Origin: Leptospira limi
GTDB lineage: Bacteria > Spirochaetota > Leptospiria > Leptospirales > Leptospiraceae
Assembly: GCF_026151395.1 (NCBI RefSeq)
Contig: NZ_JAMQPV010000001.1
Span: forward strand, 2,358,501-2,422,500
Direction of reading: 5' to 3'
Length of the DNA: 64,000 nucleotides
Of the stretch, positions 1 through 8,326 are shown in pieces. How positions within the stretch are numbered: the stretch's first letter is position 1; every line of letters starts with the position of its first letter. The notes beneath the pieces were generated by a model that worked only from the letters and a program-made list of their open reading frames with translations, searched no databases and had not been told where the DNA came from. Both the position numbers and the translations under genes were made by a program.

Positions 1-2346
1 CGGAAGTTGTTTTTCCAACTTCTCTAACACATCTTCAGTGAAACCTTTTTCTTTCAAACGAGCTGTGTTAACACCCGGCGCACCATTGAATGTAGCATGG
101 CCTTTGCAGTAGTTTACAATCGCATCTTGTTCTGCTTGGCTATAACCCAATTTTTTTAGAGCAGCAGGAACTGATTGGTTGATGATTTTGAAATAACCAC
201 CACCTGCCAATTTTTTGTATTTCACAAGTGCAAAGTCAGGTTCGATTCCAGTTGTATCACAATCCATGACAAGACCGATCGTTCCTGTTGGAGCAATCAC
301 AGTAACTTGTGCATTGCGGTATCCGAATTGTTCTCCGAGTGCCAAGGCTCTGTCGGAATCTTCTTTTGCTGCTTCGAGTAAATAAGACGGTAAGAAAGAA
401 GGGTTAATTCCCACTGGTGTGATGGTTAATCCTTCGTATTCTTCTTTTGGTGCATTGTATGCAGCACGTCTGTGGTTACGAATGACTCGTAACATATGGT
501 CTTTGTTTTTTTCGTAACCAGCAAATGGTCCAAGTTCCTTTGCCATCTCTGCTGATGTTGCATATGCTGTCATATGCATGATGGAGGATATTGCACCTGT
601 CACAGCCATCGCTTCTTGAGAATCATAAGGAATTCCCATGATCATGAGAAGGGAACCAAGGTTTGCATACCCGAGACCTAATGTTCTAAATTTGTAAGAC
701 AATTCCGCAATTTCTTTGGATGGGAACTGTGCCATGAGAACAGAAATTTCTAGGATGATGGTCCAGACTTTATTAAGATAACGATATCCTTCTACATCAA
801 AGGATCCATCTTCTTTTAAGAATTTCACAAGGTTCGCAGAAGCTAAGTTACATGCTGTGTTGTCTAGGAACATGTATTCAGAACATGGATTGGATGCGTT
901 GATCGCTCCATCTTCTGGACAAGTATGCCATTCGTTGATCGTGCTATGATACTGTGTTCCTGGGTCTGCCGAGTTCCAAGCTGCGTTTGCAATTCTTTCC
1001 CAAAGGTCACGAGCTCGTAAGGTTTTTGCTGCTTTCGGTTCACGACCTTCTTTGCGAGCTTTTTCCTTTTCTGTACGGTTCACGAGGTGGAATGGGAGGT
1101 CTTTTTCTACCGCTTCCATGAACTCATTTGTGATTCGCACAGAGTTATTGGAGTTTTGTCCAGAAACTGTATTGTATGCTTCAGATTGCCAATCGGTTGT
1201 GAGTTCTTCAAAGAGTAGGTCTTTGTATCCTTGTCTCGACAAATCAATCACTCGTTTGATGTAGTTGTCAGGAACAAAGGCTTTTCTTGCTTTTTGGATG
1301 GCTTTCTTAAGTTCTACGTTTGCAGTTGGGTCATATGCTTTTTCTTCACCAAGTGTTTGTTTGGCGGAAGCACAGGCTGTCATAATTTCATTTAAGAGTC
1401 GGTTGTTTAAAATGGAACCTGTGACAAGGGATGCCACTTTTTTCTCTTCTTGGACTTTCCAATCGATAAATTCTTCGATATCAGGGTGGTCCATATCAAG
1501 GCATACCATCTTCGCCGCACGTCGAGTGGTTCCGCCAGACTTAATGGCACCTGCAGCACGGTCCCCAATTTTTAAGAAGGACATCAGACCAGAACTTTTA
1601 CCACCACCAGAGAGAGATTCATTGGCTGCTCGCAGGTTGGAGAAGTTTGTTCCAGTTCCCGAACCGTATTTAAAGAGGCGAGCCTCACGAACCCAAAGAT
1701 CCATGATTCCACCTTCATTCACTAAATCATCATCCACAGATTGGATGAAACATGCATGTGGTTGTGGGTGTTCGTAAGAAGAGGCAGATCTTACTAATTT
1801 TCCCGATTTTGGATCTACATAATAATGACCTTGAGACTTACCATCAATTCCATACGCCCAGTGAAGACCAGTGTTGAACCATTGTGGAGAGTTAGGAGCA
1901 GCCATTTGGCTTGCGAGCATAAAGATAACTTCTTCATAGAAAACACGGGCACTATCTTCATCCGTAAAATACCCGTATTTATAACCCCAATACGTCCAAC
2001 ATCCCGCCAAACGGTGGAATACTTGTTTGGAGTCAGATTCTCCTACGTAACGGTCTTCGGGGTTTAGAGCGACTAGTTTCTCATCATCAGGGACAGAACG
2101 TTGTAACCATTCTGGGATCCCTTTTTCTGCGACTTTTTTCAGGTACTTCGGAACACCTTTGCGGCGGAAGTACTTCTGTGCGAGAATATCGGTAGCCACT
2201 TGCGACCAAAAATCGGGAACTTCGACGCCGTTTGCTTCAAATACAACCGACCCGTCTGTATTCGTAATTTTAGAGTCCTTACGAACCCATGTCAAATTCG
2301 GGTATAAACCCTTGTTCCCTTTGGTAAAATGCCTCTCAATCTTCAT
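1..2346 (-). CDS. nrdJ: Adenosylcobalamin-dependent (class II) ribonucleotide reductase, N-terminal part
   Basis: Reduces ribonucleotides to deoxyribonucleotides with a radical generated from coenzyme B12, so DNA precursor supply depends on cobalamin. The frame is open from an ATG at 2346 to the window edge (782 codons), so the C-terminus is missing. Visible family marks are the first active-site cysteine in HACFIQS (Cys199) and the NPCSEY loop with the radical cysteine at residue 488, followed by the FLDNTACNLAS segment. The ATPTGTIG-like finger-loop stretch lies near residue 680. Class II enzymes of this long type are about 1,200 residues, so roughly one third lies outside. No B12-riboswitch box is visible in the 223 bases upstream. 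Identification is secure; only the 3' end is unknown. Confidence 0.95.
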   Translation of the reverse strand, partial: MKIERHFTKGNKGLYPNLTWVRKDSKITNTDGSVVFEANGVEVPDFWSQVATDILAQKYFRRKGVPKYLKKVAEKGIPEWLQRSVPDDEKLVALNPEDRYVGESDSKQVFHRLAGCWTYWGYKYGYFTDEDSARVFYEEVIFMLASQMAAPNSPQWFNTGLHWAYGIDGKSQGHYYVDPKSGKLVRSASSYEHPQPHACFIQSVDDDLVNEGGIMDLWVREARLFKYGSGTGTNFSNLRAANESLSGGGKSSGLMSFLKIGDRAAGAIKSGGTTRRAAKMVCLDMDHPDIEEFIDWKVQEEKKVASLVTGSILNNRLLNEIMTACASAKQTLGEEKAYDPTANVELKKAIQKARKAFVPDNYIKRVIDLSRQGYKDLLFEELTTDWQSEAYNTVSGQNSNNSVRITNEFMEAVEKDLPFHLVNRTEKEKARKEGREPKAAKTLRARDLWERIANAAWNSADPGTQYHSTINEWHTCPEDGAINASNPCSEYMFLDNTACNLASANLVKFLKEDGSFDVEGYRYLNKVWTIILEISVLMAQFPSKEIAELSYKFRTLGLGYANLGSLLMIMGIPYDSQEAMAVTGAISSIMHMTAYATSAEMAKELGPFAGYEKNKDHMLRVIRNHRRAAYNAPKEEYEGLTITPVGINPSFLPSYLLEAAKEDSDRALALGEQFGYRNAQVTVIAPTGTIGLVMDCDTTGIEPDFALVKYKKLAGGGYFKIINQSVPAALKKLGYSQAEQDAIVNYCKGHATFNGAPGVNTARLKEKGFTEDVLEKLEKQLP

Positions 2347-2524
2347 GCAAGAACCCCATCTCAAACAACATATAAAATTTCTATTTTTTTCCTCTACCAG
2401 GAACGGAGAGGATTATGTCACAATGAAGGAATCTTAAGTTGGAAACATCCATTTTTTCAGAGCTAACGATCGGATTTTTTAGAATTTTTTCAAAATTTCT
2501 CGTCGCTATGACATAATTTTTTCA

Positions 2525-2552
2525 TTGACCTAGCAGGCTTTCTCCGTAGCAT
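2525..2552 (+). promoter_or_regulatory. Likely promoter of the tRNA-Asn gene
   Basis: A TTGACC box (2525-2530) and a TAGCAT box (2547-2552) are separated by 16 bases and would start transcription about ten bases before the mature tRNA at 2570. The fit to sigma-70-type boxes is good at -35 and fair at -10. Assigned by pattern only. Confidence 0.5.
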
Positions 2553-2569
2553 GGTCACAGATTCGAGAT

Positions 2570-2643
<74 letters not shown>

Positions 2644-2650
2644 GGATCTT

Positions 2651-3406
2651 TTGATTCACTCCTTGGAATTCTTCCATTTTACTCAATTATTCCTTTTTTT
2701 CCTAAGTTTTTTCTCGTTTTCCCTTAAATTTTCATGCCAAATCTTTAAAATTTCCCTAATATTTCTGTGTTTCTTCCTTTTTTTACCAAATTTAGAGGCA
2801 TCTCCAAGAGAAAACTTTTTGGACCAATCAGGGCAACATACGTTTTTCGAGTCCGAACAAGTGCTTCTGGTGCTGGCAAAACATGGGGAAACACAAGGTA
2901 AATTGTATCTTTATACCCTTGTCGATGGTGATTGGCAAACAGATTTAGCAGATGTGCCCGTTTGGCTCGGGCGAAGTGGACTAACTTTATCCAATCTCAA
3001 AAAAGAAGGGGATGGATTTACTCCCCAAGGTTATTTTCCTATCAAAAGGATACTTGGAAAAGGTAAAAAATCCATTCGAAATTTAGAATACACTCAAATT
3101 CGAAGGTATCACTTTTGGTCCGATGATCCAAAATCAAAACATTATAATCAATTACTCACAAAAAAAGAGAAAGGAGCAATTCCTTTATGGGAATCTGAAA
3201 TTTACGATCTCTTTGTTGTCATCGAACACAATACAAATCCGAGTTTACCTGGGCAAGGTAGTATGATATTTCTTCATCCTTGGATGGAAGCCAAACCTAC
3301 CTCTGGTTGTGTTGGGATCAACCGGGAGGGATTAGACAAAATTGTTGAAACTCTGGATGGATATAAAAGCCCATTTCTAATCATCTCTCTTTTAGATGAA
3401 AACTGA
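2651..3406 (+). CDS. Secreted L,D-transpeptidase (YkuD-type) family protein
   Basis: Probable peptidoglycan cross-linking or anchoring enzyme acting outside the inner membrane. The C-terminal third carries the YkuD catalytic signature: a histidine in FLHPWM and the nucleophile in SGCVG (Cys220 from this start), with the following INREGL segment typical of the fold. The N-terminus is a long phenylalanine/leucine-rich hydrophobic stretch, best read as a signal sequence or membrane anchor. The frame stays open back into the tRNA, but an ATG at 2597 lies inside the anticodon arm and cannot be the start. TTG at 2651 is chosen because GGGGGAG (2636-2642) sits eight bases before it; that ribosome-binding site is the tRNA 3' end itself. 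TTG at 2663 is an alternative. Confidence 0.75.
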   Translation: MIHSLEFFHFTQLFLFFLSFFSFSLKFSCQIFKISLIFLCFFLFLPNLEASPRENFLDQSGQHTFFESEQVLLVLAKHGETQGKLYLYTLVDGDWQTDLADVPVWLGRSGLTLSNLKKEGDGFTPQGYFPIKRILGKGKKSIRNLEYTQIRRYHFWSDDPKSKHYNQLLTKKEKGAIPLWESEIYDLFVVIEHNTNPSLPGQGSMIFLHPWMEAKPTSGCVGINREGLDKIVETLDGYKSPFLIISLLDEN

Positions 3407-3504
3407 GAGGGAAAACTCAGATTTAGATACTTTTGCAAATAAAATCCACTTAATGGTATCACTTAAACTTGACAATTGTTAGTTTCTTGGGAATAACATC
3501 CAAT

Positions 3505-4101
3505 ATGCGTAATTACTTCGTTAGTTTATTAATTTTAGTCTTCTTAATTTCATGCCAAGTAGACATTAGACAAATTCCTCCTTCCAAACAAGATTCAACA
3601 CTATCCATTGCCAAATACCCGAACCAAGTATATATCGGTAAATTCGATATCATTACGCATGATCGATTGGGATTTGTAAATAGTTGGAGAACTGTTTTCA
3701 TCGAGTATCTCAGATCAGCTAGGATGTTTCAAAAAGTATCCATGCCCGATGTTAATTCAAAAATGACATCCGAGGATTACGCAATTGACGTGACCATCAC
3801 CCCTCTGTATTCCAATACCTATAACTATTGGTGGACTTGGCCTGCGATTTACCCTTTAACCTTTTATTGGCCAGTGCAAATTCGGGATCATAATTATAAA
3901 GTACACTTGGAGTATAGCCTTTATAAAGGATCAAAACTCATAGCAAGTAATACGGTAACGGAAGAGGCGGAGACAACGATTGAAATCTATGGATTTTTTC
4001 GTACTGCAAACGTGGAAAAAATGATCGAAACCACGAACTTAATGGTGATGGAAAAGGCATTACGCCATTTAGAAGGAAATTTACAAACGAACCAAAATTA
4101 A
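3505..4101 (+). CDS. Putative lipoprotein of unknown function
   Basis: The product starts MRNYFVSLLILVFLISC, a short basic n-region, a hydrophobic core and a lipobox ending LISC (Cys17), so it is likely lipidated and anchored in a membrane. The mature part is about 180 residues with an aromatic-rich centre (YNYWWTWPAIYPLTFYW) and a regular helix near the C-terminus. The frame is open from a TTG at 3469, but the ATG at 3505 puts the signal sequence at the very N-terminus and is preferred. It follows the transpeptidase gene by 98 bases on the same strand. I do not recognise the family. Confidence 0.75.
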   Translation: MRNYFVSLLILVFLISCQVDIRQIPPSKQDSTLSIAKYPNQVYIGKFDIITHDRLGFVNSWRTVFIEYLRSARMFQKVSMPDVNSKMTSEDYAIDVTITPLYSNTYNYWWTWPAIYPLTFYWPVQIRDHNYKVHLEYSLYKGSKLIASNTVTEEAETTIEIYGFFRTANVEKMIETTNLMVMEKALRHLEGNLQTNQN

Positions 4102-4106
4102 TGACC

Positions 4107-4138
4107 AAAAAAAGCCGGTATTATAATTTCATACCGGC
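4107..4138 (-). terminator. Rho-independent terminator of the monooxygenase gene
   Basis: GCCGGTAT (4114-4121) pairs with ATACCGGC (4131-4138) around a nine-base loop. Read on the minus strand the stem is followed by seven T residues (4113-4107), so it closes the minus-strand gene ending at 4166. The plus side has A residues instead, so it would not terminate the lipoprotein gene efficiently. Confidence 0.8.
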
Positions 4139-4165
4139 AAAAATGTTGTTTAGGTTATTATCAAA

Positions 4166-5632
4166 TTACGTTTGGGTTAGGTTAAAATCTTGGTAATCGG
4201 GGGATTTCATTTCTTTTTCCCAACGACTCCAAGTATAAGGCCACATTGCAGGATCTCCATCTGGATCCAAATACCAACTTTGGCAACCACCTAACCAAAC
4301 AGTGCCGACCATTCCTTTTTTGAGATAAGCTGCAAAACGTTGTAAGGCTTCTTCCTTGGCATCGATCGCATTGAATTTTCCTTTTCTCCAATCTTCAATG
4401 ATTTTGATGATGTATTTGGTTTGGACTTCACTCATGGCAATGACTGAAAAGTTTCCAATCGGTGTGTTTGGTCCTAACATCAAAACAAAATTAGGGAAGT
4501 GAGGGATAAAGAGGGAACGGTATGCTTGAACTTTCTTTTTCCAAACAGACTCGATTGAGACTCCATTTTCTCCCGTTAAGTTCATCGGGCGCATAAAATT
4601 AAATGGATGGAATCCCGTTGCCAATATCAATACATCCAATTCGTGTAATTTACCATCCTTTGTAATGACACCTTTTTCTGTGATTTTTTCAATTCCCTCT
4701 GTCACCAAATCAGCATTTGGTTTTTGGATGGCATCATAGAATGTGGAATTCACAATCACACGTTTGCAACCAACACGGTAATTTGGAGTTAGTTTTTGTC
4801 TAAGTACAGGATCTTTAATGGAAGTTCGTAAATTCCTTTTGCACAAAAAACTCATCAGTAAGTGAGGGATTTTTTTACCTATCACAGCTTTTGAGAAAGT
4901 TTGTTCTACGGCAAATGTATACCATTTGTGGAATCGTTTGAGGATGTTAGGTTCCTTTCTCCATTTTCTTTTGTCTTCTTCTGTATAAGTTGTATCAGGT
5001 ACTTTGACAATCCACTGCGGTGTCCTCTGGAAAACCGAAACTTTTTTTCCAACTTTGATCATCTCAGGAATGACTTGTGCTGCAGTGGAGCCAGTTCCAA
5101 TGATCCCAATTCGTTTTCCTTCTAAATTTACCGAATGATCCCATTCTGCCGTGTGAAAACATTTTCCGTTAAAACTCTCGAGTCCCGGGATGTTTGGTTT
5201 TGCCGGGTGGTGTAAAATACCGGTGGCTGAGATGAGGAAATCAGAAACATATGTATTTCCTTTGGAAGTTTTTGTTGTCCACTTTCCATTTTGGTAGGAT
5301 GCTTCTGTTACTGCTTCTTTAAAATGAATCTGGGGTGTGATTTTGTATTCATCACTCACACGTTTGAAATAAGCATGGATTTCATGTCCATGTGCAAATC
5401 GATGGCTCCATTCAGGATTGGGTGCAAAACTATAAGTATACATATGTGCAGGAATATCACAAGCCACACCTGGGTATGTGTTTTCCCTCCAAGTACCTCC
5501 TAAATCATGTTTTTTCTCTAAAATAGTAATGTCTTTCACACCGATCCGATTGAATTCAATTGCGAGTAGGATTCCTGTCATTCCAGCGCCTATGATGACA
5601 ACTTTTGGATCCCTGATTGATTGATTGGCCAT
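4166..5632 (-). CDS. Flavin-containing monooxygenase, Baeyer-Villiger type
   Basis: An FAD- and NADPH-dependent oxygenase of about the usual length (488 residues) that would insert oxygen into ketones or oxidise heteroatoms; the substrate cannot be read from sequence. The FAD-binding Rossmann loop is GAGMTG (residues 15-20), a second nucleotide-binding loop is GTGSTA (179-184), and between them lies the Baeyer-Villiger fingerprint FNGKCFHTAEWD (154-165). A further ATGFHPF motif lies near residue 340. The gene is transcribed away from the arsR-like regulator at 5975, with 342 bases between the two starts, and has its own terminator downstream. Start ATG at 5632 sits directly before the FAD motif, as is usual. 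Confidence 0.88.
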   Translation of the reverse strand: MANQSIRDPKVVIIGAGMTGILLAIEFNRIGVKDITILEKKHDLGGTWRENTYPGVACDIPAHMYTYSFAPNPEWSHRFAHGHEIHAYFKRVSDEYKITPQIHFKEAVTEASYQNGKWTTKTSKGNTYVSDFLISATGILHHPAKPNIPGLESFNGKCFHTAEWDHSVNLEGKRIGIIGTGSTAAQVIPEMIKVGKKVSVFQRTPQWIVKVPDTTYTEEDKRKWRKEPNILKRFHKWYTFAVEQTFSKAVIGKKIPHLLMSFLCKRNLRTSIKDPVLRQKLTPNYRVGCKRVIVNSTFYDAIQKPNADLVTEGIEKITEKGVITKDGKLHELDVLILATGFHPFNFMRPMNLTGENGVSIESVWKKKVQAYRSLFIPHFPNFVLMLGPNTPIGNFSVIAMSEVQTKYIIKIIEDWRKGKFNAIDAKEEALQRFAAYLKKGMVGTVWLGGCQSWYLDPDGDPAMWPYTWSRWEKEMKSPDYQDFNLTQT

Positions 5633-5924
5633 TTGATTTCCTCATACCTAAAACACTGAATTCATTGGGTTGAACAATGTTCCGTTTTTAATCTTTGGAA
5701 GAAAATTCAATCAATTCTACTTACATTTGCAATCAAAAAAACATAAAGAAGATGAAAAAGGTAATTTGGTTTCAAGGATCCTAATCAGAGTCATTTTAAA
5801 ATCAGAGTACTATAAAGGAACATGGATGATACCTGTTCAAAGATAATTTGATTTTGGAAATATTGAAGGAAGAGATAGAGGGAGAATTCAATTTGAAATC
5901 AGATCTATCTTTTATGAATTTTCT
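5633..5924. other. Divergent intergenic region without a visible gene
   Basis: This AT-rich stretch between the monooxygenase and the ArsR-like gene holds no credible ORF. It should contain the monooxygenase promoter on the minus strand, but I cannot pick convincing boxes. The ArsR control region begins at 5925. Confidence 0.5.
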
Positions 5925-5966
5925 ACTTAATTAAGTGTTGACTTAATTAAGTCATTGGTTTATTAT
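5925..5966 (+). promoter_or_regulatory. Double palindromic operator overlapping the arsR-like promoter
   Basis: Two identical perfect 12-base palindromes, ACTTAATTAAGT, occupy 5925-5936 and 5941-5952, 16 bases centre to centre. The second is extended by a flanking G/C pair. A TTGACT -35 box (5938-5943) overlaps the second palindrome and lies 17 bases before a TATTAT -10 box (5961-5966). A repressor bound here would block RNA polymerase, as expected for ArsR-type autoregulation. Binding is inferred, not shown. Confidence 0.8.
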
Positions 5967-5974
5967 GTTTCAGT

Positions 5975-6295
5975 ATGAATAGTTTTTTAGCTCTGGGAGA
6001 TGATACCAGACGTGAGATCATACAACTTGTTGCAAAAAATGGTGAGATGACTTCCACCGCCATTTCGAATCATTTCTCCATCAGTGCTCCTGCCATTTCG
6101 CAACACTTACAGTTGTTAAAAGAATTACAATTATTGAATGTAAAAAAGGAAGCCCAAAAAAGAATCTATTCTGTCAATTTGGATGGTTTCTCTGAAATGG
6201 AAGAATTGATTTTAAAAGTGAGAGAAGATTGGAGTAAACGTTTAAACAGGCTAGAACGTTATGCATTAAAACTAAAAAAAGGAAATAAATTATGA
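5975..6295 (+). CDS. ArsR/SmtB-family winged-helix transcriptional regulator
   Basis: A 106-residue dimeric winged-helix repressor. The opening segment [15 protein letters not shown] and the recognition helix region [14 protein letters not shown] (about residues 39-52) are typical of the ArsR subgroup found with SRPBCC genes. No CxC metal-binding motif is visible, so a metal-sensing role is unlikely. It overlaps the next gene by four bases (ATGA), a strong sign of coupled expression. The start ATG at 5975 lies only about nine bases after the predicted -10 box and has no Shine-Dalgarno sequence, which suggests a leaderless or nearly leaderless message. It probably binds the double palindrome just upstream. 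Confidence 0.9.
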   Translation: MNSFLALGDDTRREIIQLVAKNGEMTSTAISNHFSISAPAISQHLQLLKELQLLNVKKEAQKRIYSVNLDGFSEMEELILKVREDWSKRLNRLERYALKLKKGNKL

Positions 6296-6789
6296 GCTCA
6301 ACCGAATTGATAACAGAAATCAAAGAAAACCAGGTGATTTATCGAAAGGTTTTTGATGTTCCAATCGAATTATTATTTGAGGTTTGGTCAGATCCAATCC
6401 ACTTAAAAGAATGGTGGGGACCAGATGGTTTTACTCTGACCGTTATCTCCTTTGATTTTAGGAATGGAGGATTTTTTGAATTTGTGATGCATGGACCAGA
6501 TGGTCGCGATTATAAAAACAAAATCCAATTCTTAAAAATTGAAAAACCGCGTTTGATCTCATACCAACACATTGGTGATGGAGAGGGAGACGAAGATGTC
6601 AATTTTCGGTCTGAAATTTCATTTGAAACTACGAATCAGGGAAAAAGCACAAACCTTACTATGGTACAAGTATTTTCCACAAAACAAGAATTAGAGCGTG
6701 TGAACCAAAAATATGGTGCAATTGAAGGTGGAAAACAACATGTTGGAAATCTTTCGAAGTATTTGGATACCATCTCAAAGGCTGTTTGA
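6292..6789 (+). CDS. SRPBCC (AHSA1-type) domain protein
   Basis: A 165-residue START-like fold protein of the activator-of-Hsp90 ATPase homologue 1 group. Typical features are the opening [24 protein letters not shown], the central [13 protein letters not shown] and the C-terminal helix with [13 protein letters not shown]. Such proteins have a hydrophobic cavity for small ligands; in bacteria they are very often encoded with an ArsR regulator, as here through a four-base overlap. The ligand is unknown. The pair may respond to a hydrophobic compound, possibly one handled by the divergent monooxygenase, but that link is only inferred from position. Confidence 0.88.
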   Translation: MSSTELITEIKENQVIYRKVFDVPIELLFEVWSDPIHLKEWWGPDGFTLTVISFDFRNGGFFEFVMHGPDGRDYKNKIQFLKIEKPRLISYQHIGDGEGDEDVNFRSEISFETTNQGKSTNLTMVQVFSTKQELERVNQKYGAIEGGKQHVGNLSKYLDTISKAV

Positions 6790-7063
6790 GTTCAATGCTG
6801 TTTCCAAAAAATTAAGTCAGTTGGGAAATCAGAATCATGGAAATTTTTGGTTGAATGTATGATCCTAAACACATGAGTGAATCGTTTCCTTATCTAATTT
6901 GGAGTAGATTTTAAGATGATGCAACGACTAGTGTTTCGAGTAGATTATTACGTGATGCAGTGAGTTACTTCCCATAATTAGTATTATGTCGCATTAGATT
7001 CAAGCAATGGTTTGAGTATACTCGTACATCCTTTACAGATTTGTCTCAATATACGCTTTACAA
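6790..7063. other. Intergenic stretch with a weak direct repeat
   Basis: No credible gene is seen here. Two imperfect 22-base copies beginning GAGTAGATT and ending TGATGCA lie at 6902-6923 and 6938-6959, matching at 18 positions with a 36-base period. The rest is unremarkable AT-rich sequence. Confidence 0.4.
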
Positions 7064-7120
7064 AAAGGATCACAGAAACCCTGGTTCAGACGGTAATGAG
7101 GATGGCATTGGGTTTCTGTG
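7064..7120 (-). terminator. Rho-independent terminator after the 7125-7730 gene
   Basis: A perfect 11-base stem, CACAGAAACCC (7071-7081) with GGGTTTCTGTG (7110-7120), has a 28-base loop. On the minus strand it begins four bases after the stop codon and is followed by a T-rich run ending near 7064. The loop is long, so strength is uncertain. Confidence 0.65.
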
Positions 7121-7124
7121 TTTC

Positions 7125-7730
7125 TTAATTTCCATTTCTTTGTTGGAACATCATTTGGCGACCATTCCATTTCCAATCTTCTCTAGGTTGGATGATTTTT
7201 TTCAGACCAATTGCAATGGCAGATTGGATGGTACTTGCAATTTTTTCCTCAGAATCTTTATCATTTGCTGAAAATGGAATGGTGTGTGTTTGGATCGGGT
7301 CGGATTCTCCGAGAATTCGGTAGGTTTCACCAGATTCTTTTATAAATAAAAATTCAACAATGGATGCAAATGTTGCATGGTGGAATCTTGTCGTTCCTTC
7401 TTCAAATACGATGGATCGATTCACTTGGACTTTTCGAAGAATGATGGTTCCTGGTTCCAGTGGATCATTCTCTTTTCTCGCTGTATAAGAACTAACATTG
7501 AATATTTGGGAAGCCAAGTGATTGAAGGATTGTAATGCAAATTTACCAATTGAGATTTCTAAATTTGGTCCCACTTTCAAAACTTTTGTCGGTAAATCCA
7601 TTTCGTATTGGAGAGTAAAAGAGAATTTCGATTGTTTGGAGTTGAAATGTTCTGGTGCATTTGTTTGGTTCGTTTGGCAAACATTTAAGGAAAAGACCAG
7701 AAGATAAACAGGCAAATTTCGGATTTTCAT
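7125..7730 (-). CDS. Putative secreted or lipidated protein, unknown function
   Basis: The 201-residue product begins MKIRNLPVYLLVFSLNVC, a signal sequence followed by a possible loose spirochaetal lipobox (LNVC, Cys18). The remainder is soluble, with a predicted beta-rich middle and a C-terminal helix around SEEKIASTIQSAIAIGLKKI. No family is recognised. It is a single-gene unit with a terminator hairpin immediately downstream, and its start faces away from the DoxX-like gene at 7937. Confidence 0.7.
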   Translation of the reverse strand: MKIRNLPVYLLVFSLNVCQTNQTNAPEHFNSKQSKFSFTLQYEMDLPTKVLKVGPNLEISIGKFALQSFNHLASQIFNVSSYTARKENDPLEPGTIILRKVQVNRSIVFEEGTTRFHHATFASIVEFLFIKESGETYRILGESDPIQTHTIPFSANDKDSEEKIASTIQSAIAIGLKKIIQPREDWKWNGRQMMFQQRNGN

Positions 7731-7936
7731 TGAGAATTCCTAAGGTATCAATGCCCAAAAGATGGAATTATATTGCCTAGTTTTCCAAAAAAATAGGTAA
7801 AATTAGAATAAATCCAAAAATTGTGACTGGAAATGAGAACCCTATCCCCTTACATTAGGTAGATATTTTCCAATGGGGAGTCTTTTTCTGTAAGTGAATG
7901 TCTTTTCCACTTTTGGAAGTATAATAGGAGTAACTT

Positions 7937-8323
7937 ATGAAAGTTTTGTATACAATCGTTCGTCTTTTGTTAGGCGCTTTGTTTTTGTTTTCATCTGTTG
8001 TAGTATTATTCAATTTAGTACAACAACCTGAAGTAACTGGAAACATCAAGATATTCAATGATGGAATGAAAGCTACTGGTTATTTGTTAACCTTGATTAA
8101 AGTGACAGAACTTGTATGTGCTCTTGCTTTTTTATCTGGAAGGTTTGTTCCATTAGCTTCTGTTGTGATCGCACCAGTGGTGATCAATATTTTTTTGGTT
8201 CATTTGATGATTGCTCAAGATGGATTGCCAGTCGGGATATTTGTTGTCATTGCTAATGCATTTTTAGCGTATTATAATCGTTCCGCTTACAAACCATTGT
8301 TTGTTCCAGTTCATAAAGTTTAA
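7937..8323 (+). CDS. DoxX-like small integral membrane protein
   Basis: A 128-residue hydrophobic protein with four predicted membrane helices (about residues 5-27, 45-68, 73-95 and 97-115). The layout and the segment ELVCALAFLSGRFVPLA resemble the DoxX/DoxD-like family, whose members often take part in redox or quinone-linked processes; the specific role is unknown. AGGAG at 7926-7930 is well placed before the ATG. It converges with the SulP gene, with only three bases between the stop codons. Confidence 0.75.
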   Translation: MKVLYTIVRLLLGALFLFSSVVVLFNLVQQPEVTGNIKIFNDGMKATGYLLTLIKVTELVCALAFLSGRFVPLASVVIAPVVINIFLVHLMIAQDGLPVGIFVVIANAFLAYYNRSAYKPLFVPVHKV

Positions 8324-8326
8324 TCT

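Noticed and set aside
1265..1777. 170-residue plus-strand ORF inside nrdJ
   Set aside because: It lies antisense to a fully conserved nrdJ coding stretch and its translation has no protein-like pattern; it is a shadow of that gene.
2347..2569. Cobalamin riboswitch before nrdJ
   Set aside because: No B12-box sequence or matching stem pattern is visible in the 223 bases upstream of the start.
7920..7925. Perfect TATAAT before the DoxX-like gene
   Set aside because: It lies directly before AGGAG, so the transcript would start after the ribosome-binding site, and no -35 box fits at 16-18 bases.
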